A stretch of DNA of 64,000 bases from Lepidostoma basale (Eukaryota > Arthropoda > Insecta > Trichoptera > Lepidostomatidae). Both the position numbers and the translations under genes were made by a program. Positions 9,308 to 19,931 of this stretch are shown piece after piece. The stretch is from the NCBI GenBank assembly GCA_022606425.2, contig JAHDVF020000510.1:648566-712565 (forward strand), in the 5' to 3' direction. How positions within the stretch are numbered: the stretch's first letter is position 1; every line of letters starts with the position of its first letter. The notes beneath the pieces were generated by a model. That model made no database searches. It was given only the letters and a program-made list of their open reading frames with translations, and was not told the DNA's origin.

Positions 9308-12304
9308 ACTCCGCCGTTGCCAGTCCCAAGCCTGGATGAGAAAGGAGGAGGGTCACTGGGTTAGGCTAGCCACCTGCCCGGGGTAAAAAAGATTCGCGCT
9401 CATAGTACAGAAAACACAGCCTCGGAACACGGATTGACCTGGAAAAAGACCTCGGCATTGAAAAGGAACAAACGATTTCGGAAATTAAATACCACAAGGA
9501 TAGCATGCTGGAACATAGTGTCTTGGAATAAAAGAGATCAGGAGATCATAATGGAACTAAATAACCACAATATCGATATATGTGCCTTGTCAGAAACTAA
9601 AAAGAGAGGGAACGGAACATCAAAGTTCTCCAATTACATATTTGTATACAGTGGGAAAAAGAAAACCGAAAGAGCCCACTCAGGAGTTGGCCTCCTATTA
9701 CACGAGAGATACGAGGACCACATTGAAAATATCCAATATATTAATGACAGGATTCTAAAAGTGACGATTGATCTTAACTCTAAGAAGGTACATCTGATTA
9801 GCGTATACGCACCAGATATCACAAAACCAAAGGACGACACGGAAGAATTCTATAATAATTTACAAAATGCTATTGACAATACACCCCAGTCAGAGAAGAC
9901 TATTATTCTGGGTGATCTTAATGCCAGAGTTGGTGACAGCATCTTAGATGGAGTCAAGCAAAGGTTTAATGAGTCCGATATAAATGCAAACGGAGAGAGC
10001 TTGATCGACTTTTGTGCATGCAATGAACTGAGAATTGCCAACACCTATTATAATCATAAGATGCAACATAAATACACTTTCCTGAACTCAAGGGGCGATA
10101 AATCAATGATTGACTTTATTATCACCAATAGAGCAATACACCCTACACAAATATTGGATGTCCGATCCTTGAGTTCGGCAAACATTGGGTCGGACCACCA
10201 ATTGGTGTTATGCAAAATGATTATGAAGCGACCTCAGAAAATAAGAAAGCCCCCTAGATACATTGAAAAATATAATATTGAATCATTGGAAGACGAGAGT
10301 ACAAAATATCTTTACAGAAATCGAATATTACAGAAAATTAAAGATAATCGCATAGGAGAACATGATACTTTGGAACAGGCATGGGAGAAAATTAAAACCA
10401 ACATTAACGACGCCGCCTCGGAAGCACTGGGGAAAAGAAATATTAACATTAATTCAATGACCAAACCCAAACCATGGTTTACTGAAGAAGTTAAAACCCT
10501 TGCCAAAGAAAAAAGACAAAGCTACTTAATATATAAGAGCAACCCCACACCAGAAGAATACCGCAAATATAAGAATACAAGAAACAGAGTCAACGCGGAA
10601 ATCAAGAAAATAAAAACAGAATATTGGGCCAAATTCTCAAAAGATATGGAATATGACCTTCATGGTGCCCAAAGAAAAGTGTGGAAACTACTTAAAAACC
10701 AAAGAAAGCCTATCAATGAATACACTCAGACAACAAAAATTCCAATTGATGAATGGGAAAGGTACTTCAAACAACTCTATTCTATGGACCCGGGGCACGG
10801 ATACCCGACAATTGAAGCTACTGTAGAAGAAACATTCAGTGAAATAGAGACACTGACACATATTAAGAAGCTGAAAAATAGGAAGGCTCCCGGAATCGAT
10901 AACATCCCCAATGAATTAATTAAGTACTCTGGCGTAGAATGTATAAAAGAGATCCAAAACATATTTAACAGGATATTGGCCGCTGGAACTATACCACAGG
11001 AATGGAGAATAAGTATAACAACACCTGTATTTAAGAAAGGGCAAAAGAAAAACCTAGAGAACTACAGAGGTATCTCCTTATTATGCACAATGCTTAAGCT
11101 ATTTACAAGTATTCTGAAAACGAAACTTGAGCAAAAGATAACGAATAGGGAAGAACAGCAGGGTTTTCGACGAAATCGCTCCACAACAGATGCAATCTTC
11201 ATTCTGAGGCAACTGAAAGAGAAAGCAATTGAATATAATAAAGTAGCCTATATATGTTTTGTCGATCTGACTAAGGCATTTGACAGGGTGTTGTTAAGAG
11301 ATATTGTAAGAAAATTACAGGAAGGAGGAATATCCAATACATTGATAAAGACTGTCCAAGACCTATATACCTATTGCAAAACGAAAATTAAGGTTGACAA
11401 TGAACTGTCTAGGGAAATTCCTACAAGCAATGGTATAAGACAGGGAGATAGTTTGAGCCCCTTTCTGTTCAATCTTATTATGGACGAAATTATAGAAGAG
11501 GTAGCTGGCCTGGGACTAGGTTATAAAATGGGCAGTAAAACTGTGAATGTCATTTGCTATGCGGACGATGCCGCATTAATAGCAGAGTCTGAAGATGACC
11601 TGCAAAGAATGTTGTACAAATTCCACACAGTATCCCAAAGGCTAAATATGGCTATATCAGTCAACAAAACAAAAAGTCTCACTATATCTAGGCAACCTGC
11701 AAGATGTAAACTGACTGTTGATGATATACCTGTGGAGCAGGTGATGAGTTTCAGGTATTTGGGAGTGGAGATCTGCAGCCAAAGTGACCTTTATACCGAA
11801 GTACGTGAACAAGTCAGTAAAGCCTCTGCCGTGTCAGGATGCCTGAAGAATCTGGTATGGAAAAACAAGCACATGCGTATCGACAGCAAGATCAGAATAT
11901 ACAAAACATGCGTGCGACCCATCATGACGTACGCTGTAGAGACGCGGGCTGACACTGTGCGAACCAAGGGACTACTTAGAACATCGGAGATGAAGGTCCT
12001 AAGATCAATTACTGGAAAAACCCTCCGAGATCGTGTCCGCAACGCAGACATAAGGAAAACCTGCGAAATAGAGGATATCGTTCAGTGGAGTAGATCCAGA
12101 AGAAGATACTGGAGGGACCATGTAGCCCGAATGGATGGTGACAGACTCGCATATACAGCCGCCTATGAAATCCCTTCCGGACACCGCCCACCTGGAAGAC
12201 CGCCTAAGAGATGGAGGGACAGCTGGATCTCATCATCCGACGAGATATGATTTCTGTGTCACAGATCGTCAGATCTATCAAAAGAAGAAGAAGAAGAAGA
12301 AGAA
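9308..12304 (+). mobile_element. Near-intact RTE-2 LINE with 12 bp target duplication
   Basis: The 2997 bp element begins ACTCCGCCGTTGCCAGTCCC and ends in (AAG)n. GGTTTTACTCCA is present on both sides (9296-9307 and 12305-12316). It contains one long ORF with an endonuclease and an RT. The exact duplication, the single open frame and the full tail point to a recent insertion. Confidence 0.85.
9434..12250 (+). CDS. APE endonuclease / reverse transcriptase of RTE-2
   Basis: The 938-codon open frame has an N-terminal APE-type endonuclease (RIACWNI, ALSETKK, VYAPD, ILGDLNARVG, GSDHQLV). An RT follows with QQGFRRNRST, VDLTKAFDRV, GIRQGDSLSPFLFN and the catalytic YADD at residues 709-712, then FRYLGVE and a C-terminal region (LRDRVRNADIR, YWRDHVARM, GRPPKRW). 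The enzyme nicks chromosomal DNA and primes cDNA synthesis there. The first codon of the frame is TTG; the first in-frame ATG is at residue 40, inside the endonuclease, so either the start was lost or a non-AUG start is used. Confidence 0.85.
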   Translation: MTWKKTSALKRNKRFRKLNTTRIACWNIVSWNKRDQEIIMELNNHNIDICALSETKKRGNGTSKFSNYIFVYSGKKKTERAHSGVGLLLHERYEDHIENIQYINDRILKVTIDLNSKKVHLISVYAPDITKPKDDTEEFYNNLQNAIDNTPQSEKTIILGDLNARVGDSILDGVKQRFNESDINANGESLIDFCACNELRIANTYYNHKMQHKYTFLNSRGDKSMIDFIITNRAIHPTQILDVRSLSSANIGSDHQLVLCKMIMKRPQKIRKPPRYIEKYNIESLEDESTKYLYRNRILQKIKDNRIGEHDTLEQAWEKIKTNINDAASEALGKRNININSMTKPKPWFTEEVKTLAKEKRQSYLIYKSNPTPEEYRKYKNTRNRVNAEIKKIKTEYWAKFSKDMEYDLHGAQRKVWKLLKNQRKPINEYTQTTKIPIDEWERYFKQLYSMDPGHGYPTIEATVEETFSEIETLTHIKKLKNRKAPGIDNIPNELIKYSGVECIKEIQNIFNRILAAGTIPQEWRISITTPVFKKGQKKNLENYRGISLLCTMLKLFTSILKTKLEQKITNREEQQGFRRNRSTTDAIFILRQLKEKAIEYNKVAYICFVDLTKAFDRVLLRDIVRKLQEGGISNTLIKTVQDLYTYCKTKIKVDNELSREIPTSNGIRQGDSLSPFLFNLIMDEIIEEVAGLGLGYKMGSKTVNVICYADDAALIAESEDDLQRMLYKFHTVSQRLNMAISVNKTKSLTISRQPARCKLTVDDIPVEQVMSFRYLGVEICSQSDLYTEVREQVSKASAVSGCLKNLVWKNKHMRIDSKIRIYKTCVRPIMTYAVETRADTVRTKGLLRTSEMKVLRSITGKTLRDRVRNADIRKTCEIEDIVQWSRSRRRYWRDHVARMDGDRLAYTAAYEIPSGHRPPGRPPKRWRDSWISSSDEI

Positions 12305-12629
12305 GGTTTTACTCCAGCGGACGATATTATTTATATCTGACTGGAGATGGAGGCAATCTTCGGGGCTTTTTATCTCAAGGAATAATTTAAGATCATCTGC
12401 AAATAAAAGAAATCGCGAAAATTGTATAACCCTCGCGACATCATTAATGAAGATGGTGAAGAGGAGTGGACCAAGGTTTGAGCCCTGTGGCACTCCGGAA
12501 TATACGGGAAAAAGTGCAGATTGAAATATACCGTATGAGGCAAACTGTTTCCTCTCCCTCAGGTAGCTAATAAAAAATAAAACCAACTTAGAAGAGAAAC
12601 CAATTTCCGACAGCTCATGGCTACCATCC

Positions 12630-12740
12630 CCCCGCAAGACCGTCAAAGAGATGGAAAGTCTGGAAGTCCACATTCCTAGATAGGCCAGCACGAACTACAG
12701 AAACAGACCAAAGGTCTAAAAAGAAGAGAAGAAGAATTTA
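12630..12740 (+). mobile_element. RTE-2-like 3' tail fragment
   Basis: The frame CCCGCAAGACCGTCAAAGAG gives RPSKRWKVWKS, a match to the GRPPKRWRDSW end of RTE-2. It runs into an AAGAAGAGAAGAAG tail and abuts the truncated 5' side of the Jockey-A copy. Confidence 0.55.
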
Positions 12741-13550
12741 TATATATATATACACTTAACTTCCTAACAGTAAGGCATTCGGTGAAAGCCAATAACAAAA
12801 ATAATTGGCTCAAAGTGGAATCCAAGAGAAGCGAATTTAACGTTAACAAAATAATTGGCCTACCCGTACTTGGCACAATAGTTTTACGTTACATTTGAAA
12901 AATAGCCTCCATCCCTAATTCGGTGATCAGCCCCTCTCGAATTAATGTATTCCCATTTCCGTTAATTTAACCAACCCCTTTCATTTTAATTCACATCATA
13001 CTGACAAATAAACAACTGTATCATATGTTATCGGGGAACCACCCCTTAGCCGGTATCAATGGCTGTAATGAGGGTGAGTTTTGTATTTTATTCAACCGTA
13101 TACTTTAAAATAGGCACTTATTCCTATTAATGCCTACCTTTAAAAAGCAATTATCAAAGGAAGCAGAAAGGATATAAGGATCGGTCTAAACAGGCACCCG
13201 GGCGAAACGTGACTTGCAATCCTTTTTATTAATTCTAAATGATATTGTGTATAATCGGAGGATTAAAAAGGGGGTATATTTGGTTGCTTCTTATAATGGA
13301 AAACAGAGATAAGCGACGAATGTAATGGAATATATTAATTTAAGGTTTAAACCATTACTTCCCATTCATTGCAGCACATAAGCAATTTGAAATTCTTCTA
13401 TATTCGCCTTCACTTTGTGTTATGGATTCATATTTCAAAAATTAATATAACTGCACTTAGTATTTTAATTACACTTTATTACACAAATAGTATTTTAATA
13501 ACACTTTATACACAAATAGATACCTTAACATTTAAAAAACTATGATTTAA
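12740..13550. other. Unassigned intergenic sequence
   Basis: AT-rich. Near 13396-13425 a short TTCTTCTATATTCGCCTTCA resembles the edge of the PLE-foldback family. There is no gene signal. Confidence 0.4.
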
Positions 13551-13551
13551 T

Positions 13552-13798
13552 TGTATCTCAATAGAGACGAAGATGCAAATTGGAAACTGAATATGGTTGA
13601 TCAAGGTGTTTACAGGACTTATGACCTGTAATTGGTTGGGTTAAGTGCACACTTTATGTAATTACAACATTCCCCATTCCACTTTTGTTATGACCATGTC
13701 TGACAAATTTTACTGTAAACACATTGATCAACCATATTCAGTTTCCAATTTGCATCTTCGTCTCTATTGAGATACAATTAAATCATAAAAATTGATAA
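13552..13798. mobile_element. M1 MITE with about 60 bp terminal inverted repeats
   Basis: ATTTAATTGTATCTCAATAG and the following ACGAAGATGCAAATTGGAAA and CTGAATATGGTTGATCA occur at both ends in opposite orientation, flanking a 125 bp core. This is the only copy in the window with both inverted ends intact. Confidence 0.7.
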
Positions 13799-13859
13799 CC
13801 CGCAATGGGTGAAATCCAGTTTTCGTATACAAGTATATGTATACATTCAAAAAAATATT

Positions 13860-14015
13860 TAAAAAACTGTTAAATAAAATAACTTTGTTTTTGTATCACA
13901 ATTATATTTTATTTTACGCGACAGCTGTTTCATCAATCTATGTTGACATCATCAGGTGTTACAATAATATATCAAATGTCAAATTTTCGTGATTTTTCGA
14001 ATCTTTATGTGTATT
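13860..14015 (-). repeat. PLE-type repeat with hammerhead-like core
   Basis: On the reverse strand (13955 to 13920) the order is CTGATGA, an extra T, a stem GTCAA/TTGAT, GAAAC, a self-complementary AGCT and GTC. These are the conserved blocks of a type I hammerhead in the right order. Stem I is weak here (mismatches), so the copy is probably decayed. Confidence 0.45.
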
Positions 14016-14464
14016 TGTTTCTATATCAATAAAAAAAATTTTTTTGATATAATTTTGAAGTTCTTACTGAAATTAAGTTAGGTACCTAAATATTTTAATG
14101 AAAAGAAAGGTTAGTTACTATTTATAGGAGAAAATATTAAAGGTGGAAACTATAATCATAAAATAATAATAAAACAGTAATTAGAAGGAACATTACACAT
14201 AGTATAGAGTCAAAAACGATGAAACATAATAAATAAAAAAAATAAAAACGATAAACAATAAAAGGAAGTAGATTACATTAATTGGAAAGGTGACAAAAGT
14301 TGAAGGTGGTATTATTATTTTTTAGCTGGATTGTATGGGCAAAAGTTTTTAATGTACTATATATAATACTAATGGGGAATAAGAAGGAATTTTGTTACTT
14401 TATTGTTGTTACATTTAGTTTACATTTTTTGGACTTTAAAATTTAAAACATTTCTAATTTCTTC

Positions 14465-14584
14465 ATTACACTTTTCACTGACATGTTTCGGTTATGATAC
14501 AATTTTTTTCAATGTACAAAATTTTGAATAGTGAACATTGAAAAAAGTTATATCATAACCGAAACACGTCTGTGAAAAGTGTAA
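14465..14584. repeat. Foldback with GAAAC-type motif
   Basis: The left arm TTACACTTTTCACTGACATG and TTTCGGTTATGAT recurs inverted at 14534-14584. The stem would be about 50 bp. The motif AACCGAAACACGTC sits in the right arm. Confidence 0.55.
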
Positions 14585-14605
14585 TAAAACGAAACATGTC
14601 TGTGA

Positions 14606-14790
14606 CGACCCTCGTGGCCGAGTGGTAAGTGCATTGACTGCCACCCCGAAGATTCCGTGTTCGATTCCCGGCGAGGGCAGTGCGATTGTCACACTGTCTT
14701 AGGCCTGGTGTAGAATTCACGTGACAATAAAATGGCGATAGATTAGCTACCTATTAGATGTCATGAAAATCACTACGATAGCTACAAATG
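14606..14790 (+). repeat. tRNA-derived SINE
   Basis: The head carries a Pol III A box (TGGCCGAGTGG) and B box (GTTCGATTCCC) at tRNA-like spacing. A body of about 110 bp follows (ATTGTCACACTGTC, GAATTCACGTGACAATAAAA, TGGCGATAGATTAGCTACCT). Other copies: 37793, 23600, 49985, 52255. Confidence 0.8.
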
Positions 14791-14986
14791 GGGAGAAAGG
14801 GTGAGAGAGGGGGGAGAGGGAGAGAGAGGGAGAAAGACAGAGAGTGGTAAAGAAAGCTATAGAAAGGGAGAGAGTTAGATAGAGAGGGAGAGAGATGGAG
14901 AGAGAGAGGGAGGGGGAGTGAGAGGGAGGGAGTGGGATGGAGAGGGAGGGATCGACAGGGAGGGAGGGAAATAGAGAGAGAGAATG
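14789..14986 (+). repeat. Purine-rich simple repeat (GGGAGA/GAGAGG)n
   Basis: About 200 bases of almost pure purine on the + strand, directly downstream of the SINE. The long open frames read across it on the minus strand are low-complexity artefacts. Confidence 0.8.
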
Positions 14987-15126
14987 ACATGTTTTGCTTT
15001 TCAAAGGCATTATCAAATGTCTTTCCATACAATTCCCTTAAATTTTAATGACTTCTTGTATACAGACATTTTCATTCGTATAAATTATTTAATGTCTATG
15101 TCATTATTCAAGAAACAACATATTCC

Positions 15127-16277
15127 ACAGAGGTTCCCAAACTTTTTTGTCCCATAGACCCCTTGCGAATTTTTCTAATTCGTGTAGACCCCCTGCTTTC
15201 CTAATTAATTTTTCAAAAGGATCGCTAAAAAAAGTTGGACGCTGCCGAATTCTGCTGACCGGTAAATCGAAAAAGGTCGCCGAAGATTTCTAATTATTAA
15301 GTAACGGCACCAGTAATGGACAGAGCTCTAGTTATGGACAAAAGTTTTTAAAAATCTTAAAAATAAGAAATATTGAACATTTTTTCATACTTTCAACATT
15401 GAACTATAAACTATAGATCCTTCTCTGTCAACTGACATAAATTTCATTCCAATCCGCCATTATTTTGCGAAATAACGGACATTTATACGACCCCACAACG
15501 ACATTTGCATAATTCCTAATTCCTTGCAGAATTCATTAGTGAAGTGAGTAGATGTTTTGTAATAATTCGTAGAAATCTTAGTAATTACTTATTATATAAT
15601 TGAATAATGCGTTTTGTAGACATATCAGAGATACGAAATCATACTAAATTCATATGTAGCTACTTGTACAGTTTGTCAAATTTGAATGTTCATTACTGGG
15701 TATCGATTTTCAATATAAACCAGTGATGGACAAAAATGTCCATAATTGAGTACACTTGTTTACATCGCAATTAAAGTTAATTTATGACAATTTAAATCGG
15801 TAATGTCAGGTTTATTGTAAAATTATGCTTATGATACTAATAAAAGCAAGGGATTCAGTCATGGGCATGGATGTATAACACTGGTTGTCCATATGTGGAT
15901 CGCAAATGAGGGTATCATTTATTTTCTTTTATAGCAATGGCACCCAAAAAAATTATACACCGTAACAAATGGAGCGTGCCGTAGACGCGTGAAAAAAGGA
16001 GAAGCAGTAGGTGCAGCAGCGTTAAAGTATGCTGTACCACACATTACTCTTAGAAATAATGTCACCGGGAAAAGCCCTGCGGTTTGTATATACAATGGGC
16101 CCAGCTACCCTTCACTGGTGCCTTTACCTTATATGATATTCGTTTTGCGTTTCAATATTCGGCTTCAATTTACTTGAACCATCTCGTGGATCCCCATTTT
16201 TTTGCAACTGTCGTAGACCCCCTGCACGTTGTCGTGGACCCCTGGGGGTCTATATAGACCACTTTGGGAATCACTGC
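15127..16277. mobile_element. hAT-like element ends with internal pogo-like fragment
   Basis: The left end CAGAGGTTCCCAAACTTTTT and the right end, whose reverse complement starts CAGTGATTCCCAAAGTGG, are typical hAT-style CAG...TTCCCAAA termini. Both are followed by GACCCC-rich subterminal blocks. I could not find an 8 bp target duplication. The interior holds a psq-type helix-turn-helix remnant at about 15940-16110, not a hAT transposase, so this is either a nest or a passenger. Confidence 0.5.
15939..16115 (+). pseudogene. pogo/psq-type transposase N-terminal remnant
   Basis: ATGGCACCCAAAAAAATTAT starts MAPKKIIHRNKWS, then a stop and frame change. Another frame continues VKKGEAVGAAALKYAVP and ITLRNNVTGKS, which is the psq helix-turn-helix pattern of pogo-like (Tigger-type) transposases. 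The DDE domain is absent. Confidence 0.5.
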
Positions 16278-16685
16278 GTTAAACCATCGTTATATAAAAA
16301 AAATAACATCATTGAATTAAAGCAAATTCAGTTGTTAATATTCCGACATTGGCTTTAAACCAAATACAAACCCAATCAAAATTAGCACAGTGATAAAAAA
16401 ATAATAGTATTAATTTGTCGTTCAAGCGGTCGGGTTTCGTATTATACTTAATTAAAACACAACAATACAGCCCATAGTACGAGTATATACGAGTATATAC
16501 ACGTATTCCTCGGCGTCCATTTTGTTTGCAATGGTACTCAAACAATTCCCCCAATTAATTGGGCCGGCAGCGTTCCCGCCATGTTTGCAATAACAAAAAA
16601 TGGCGCTTGTGTAGCGCAAACATTAATATGCTTATAAATTATTAGTTTAAACGAAATAACATTAGCTAATAAGTAAGTTTACAAA

Positions 16686-17262
16686 GGATGGGAGGGTGGA
16701 GAAGGATATTGAAAGAAGGGTTGGGGCAGGCTATAGAATAAATGGTGCACTTAAAGTTGTCATCGCAAACAAAAGCAAATCCAAAAAAGCCAAGATAGCA
16801 GTGCACAATGTTCTTGTGTGGCGACCCTTATGTATGGAAGTGAAGCATGGAACTGGCAAAAGAAGGATGAAAGTAGAATAAATGCAGTAGAAAAGAGATC
16901 TCTAAGACGAATGTGTGGCAAATCTGTATATGAAGAGTGACAAATGCAAGTATAAGAAGTGAATGTGGTGCGAATGAAAGTGTTATGAACAAAATAAGGA
17001 AAGGGTCATTAAGATGGTTTGGACACATGGAAAGAATGAGTGAAGACAGAATGGCAAAGAAGGTATATGTAAACGGCGTGAACGGAGCTAGAAATAGAGG
17101 AAGGCCGAGGAAAACGTGGCACGATCAAATCAATCAAATATTGAATGTCGGTCACGTGAGGAGTCGGAAAAATCGACGTGCCTGCATGACAGTGAAGCGT
17201 TCCATTCTTTCTGTCTACCCCTCCGGGGAGGCGGCGTGATTGTTAGTTAGTTAGTTAGTTAA
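16686..17262 (+). mobile_element. RTE-1 LINE 3' end
   Basis: Reads from the VGAGYRINGALK block through YGSEAW, SLRRMCG, SLRWFGHMERM and GRPRKTWHDQIN to SVYPSGEAA and a stop, with several frame breaks. It ends GGCGTGATTGTTAGTTAGTT. At about 575 bp it is one of the longer and better-kept copies. Confidence 0.85.
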
Positions 17263-17334
17263 TAAGTAAGTTCTTAATAAGCTAGCAGAGCTAACTCAGC
17301 CATCTACCCAATATTAGCTAAAACAGTAAACTAA

Positions 17335-17845
17335 AGCGAAAATGGCCGTTCACAATGGAGTTCTGGTGTACCAACCCTTATGTATGGAAGCGAAGCATGG
17401 AACTGGCAGAAGAAAGATGAGAGCAGAATAAATGTGGTAGAGATGAGATCCCTAAGACGTATGTGAGATAGAACGATGTACGACAGAATCTCAAATGCTG
17501 ATATTAGGAAGGAATGTAGAGCGAAAGAAAGTATTATGAACAAAACTATGAAAGGATCGCTGCGGTGGTTCGGACATATGGAGCGCATGGGTGAAGAAAG
17601 AATGGTTAAAAAAGTATACGTTAACGATGTAAGTGGAGTAAGGAGTCGAGGTAGACCGAGGAAAACATGGCATGACCAAATTAATCAAATATTAAAGGTT
17701 GATCATGTCAGAAGCCGGAAGAATCGACGTGCGTGTATGACTCGATGTATGAATGTGGAGGAAGCTAGAGAGGTATGTCAGGATAGAGTAGTGTGGCGGT
17801 CCATTCTCTCTGCCTACCCCTGCGTTAGTTAGTTAGTTATTAGTT
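17335..17845 (+). mobile_element. RTE-1 LINE 3' end
   Basis: Starts in the AVHNGVL block. The open part at 17476-17832 carries LRWFGHMERM and GRPRKTWHDQIN. The end is abnormal: after TGCCTACCCCTGCG it goes straight to GTTAGTTAGTTA, so the GGGGA(G/A)ACGGCGTGATG block is deleted. Confidence 0.8.
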
Positions 17846-18052
17846 ATAAGGCCGATCTATGCAGCTTCGAGTCACATACGAAAACTATAAATCCCGCATA
17901 ATAAGGCTATACGTTCATCGCTTGGTGCACGTGGGTTCACAAAACCAGGTTCACAAAACTGCACCTAGAATCCTGATGATAGAAGAATTAATTCTGAAAC
18001 TCGCCGAATGTTCTTATAAAGGACTCCCTTCGCATACTCACCCCATAATAAA

Positions 18053-18550
18053 CCTTACTAACTAACCATCACGCCGTTTCTCCGGAGGAGCAGAGAGGAT
18101 GGATCGTCACATTATTCTATCCTGACATAATTCTCGGCCCTCTTCTACATTCACACATCGTGACATGCACGCTCGTCGATTGTTCCTACTACGAACATGG
18201 CCGCTTTTCAGTAATTAATTAATTTGGTCATGTCATGTCTTCCTTGGCCTTCCTCGACTTCTTTTCCCATTCACGCTACTTGCATATATCTTTTAACCAT
18301 TATTCCCTCATCATATGTCTAAACCATCTCAGTGACCATTTCTTAATTTTATTTATCACGCATTCATCCGCCTTACATTCCTTTTTTACTTCATCATTAG
18401 ATATTCTATCATACTTGTTTTTCCCGCACATTCTTCTTAGTAAACTCATTTCTACGGCATTTATCTTACTTTCATACTTGATCTGCGAACTCCAAGCTTC
18501 ACTTCCATAAATAAGGGTCGGGACAAGAACTCGATTGTGCACTGCCATAT
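18053..18550 (-). mobile_element. RTE-1 LINE 3' end
   Basis: The complement of the tail (ACTAACTAACC) and the CGCCGTTTCTCCGGAGG block is followed by the reverse-strand C-terminal region up to YGSEAW and AVHNRVL. Multiple frame breaks. Confidence 0.75.
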
Positions 18551-18581
18551 TATATTTCTCAGCCAGGACAACTACCTTCTA

Positions 18582-18623
18582 CCAACTCCCCGACGCGTCG
18601 GGGAGTTGGACGTCGCGACGTCC
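18582..18623. repeat. Two abutting perfect palindromes
   Basis: CCAACTCCCCGACG followed by its exact reverse complement (28 bp, no spacer) overlaps a second perfect palindrome, GGACGTCGCGACGTCC. Both are GC-rich within an AT-rich background. Confidence 0.8.
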
Positions 18624-18627
18624 CTCT

Positions 18628-18745
18628 ATTTAACCATTATTATATTTCTTATTTAACCATTATTATAGAAATCTGCCATTATTATATTATTATAGAAAAC
18701 CATTATTATATTTCTTATTTAACCATTATTATAGAAATCTGCGAG
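18628..18745 (+). repeat. Short direct repeats (ATTTAACCATTATTATA units)
   Basis: TTTAACCATTATTATA with TTTCTT or GAAATCTGC variants is repeated four to five times between the palindromes and the RTE-2 fragment. Confidence 0.6.
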
Positions 18746-18985
18746 GTCGAATAAGTGGTCAGATGGGGACGTCAAAGACGGCGATACTGGCATCAACATG
18801 TAGAAAGAATGAGCTCAAATAGGATACCATACATAGCTCTCCATGGAACGCCAAACGGACAACGCCGACCAGGAAGACCCCCGAAACGGTGGAGAGAGAG
18901 CTGGAGTTCAGCGTCCCAAGAGGACCCGCCTGAAATACCAGACTCCTGAGTCTATCAGAAGTGAAGAAGAAGAAGAAGAAGATAT
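18738..18985 (+). mobile_element. RTE-2-like LINE 3' end
   Basis: The frame gives VRWGRQRRRYWHQHVERM and GRPPKRWRESW, then GAAGAAGAAGAAG. It is 5' truncated right after the direct repeats. Confidence 0.7.
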
Positions 18986-19011
18986 TTCGTATTTAAGTTT
19001 CATCCACAGAA

Positions 19012-19525
19012 GCAAAGATGACAGTACACAATGGATTTCTAGTGCCAACCCTCATGTATGGAAGTGAAGCTTGGAGCTGGCAAAAGAAGGATGGAAGCAG
19101 GATAAACGCCGTAGAAATGAGATCACTAAGAAGAATGTGCAGGAAAACGTTGTATGATAGAATACCGAACGATGAAATAAGAAAGAAATGTAAGGCAGAT
19201 GACTGCATCATGAATAAAATTAAAAAAGGATCCCTGAGATGGTTCGGACATATGGAACGAATGGATGAGAGTAGCATGGTTAAAAAGTTGTACACAAGCA
19301 GCGTGAGTGGGAAAAGAAGCCGAGGACGACCGAGGAAAACATGGCATGACCAAATTAATCAATTACTATAAGGCGGCCACATTCGAAGTCGGAACAATCG
19401 ACGTGCGTGCATGGTACGATATATGAATGTAGAGGAAGCCCAAGAGGTATGCCAGGACAGGCCAGTGTGGCGATCCATCCTCTCTGCCTACCCCTTCGGG
19501 GAAATGGCGTGATGGTTAGTTAAGT
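19012..19525 (+). mobile_element. RTE-1 LINE 3' end
   Basis: An open frame of 117 codons (YGSEAWSWQKKDGSRIN, RRMCRKTLYDRI, LRWFGHMERMDE, GRPRKTWHDQINQL) breaks near 19371. The nucleotide match continues to GGCGTGATGGTTAGTTA. Confidence 0.8.
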
Positions 19526-19931
19526 TTCATTTTATTATTTTAAAAAGTTGAATTCCTTTCACATTATTATCTCTACGCATTTTAAAGTATTTATGGATTA
19601 AACGAGATATTTAGGAATTTACACTACAATAAGAAGCAGATTCGAAACGCTTTATTTCCTGGTGTGAGCTCTATTATGAAGTGTTCCTATTGCAGTGAGA
19701 TCGTCGTTAAGATTTGCAGCATCCGGCTAAAAACCGGAGTCAGTGGGCGTGTCTAATCACAGAGATATCACACAAATACCGACAAACAATATACACAGCT
19801 TGAAAGGACTTGGGGTGACCCGAATTTTGAAGACCATTTAAGAATCACACAACCCAGTAACTATTTTCTAAGCTTTGAATTTCATAGAGAGAAGTAATTT
19901 TCATAGAGATTTGAGAGTTCCTTATATTACT

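Larger units (their letters stand above)
8395..12625 (-). mobile_element. Jockey-A LINE, 5' truncated, split by an RTE-2 insertion
   Basis: The 3' end is the complement of TGATT repeats at 8397-8425. The coding part lies in two pieces: 9295-8546, and 12625-12317 (on the far side of the insert). The upstream piece has reverse-transcriptase motifs SGVPQGSNLGPLLF and FADDLKLF. Removing the insert plus one copy of the 12 bp duplication joins the two pieces in the same reading frame, so the Jockey ORF was probably still open here when it was hit. The 5' break is near 12625, next to an RTE tail. Confidence 0.8.

Noticed and set aside
12278..12310. Run of Phe codons on the reverse strand at the end of the Jockey-A piece
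   Set aside because: It is the complement of the (AAG)n tail of the RTE-2 insert, not part of the Jockey protein.
14617..14690. Possible functional tRNA gene
   Set aside because: A and B boxes are present, but the cloverleaf is poor and the same head is joined to the same body at several loci, so it is a SINE.
14747..15032. Two overlapping reverse-strand open frames rich in Ser, Leu and Pro
   Set aside because: They read through a purine-rich simple repeat; the composition is an artefact of (GGGAGA)n.
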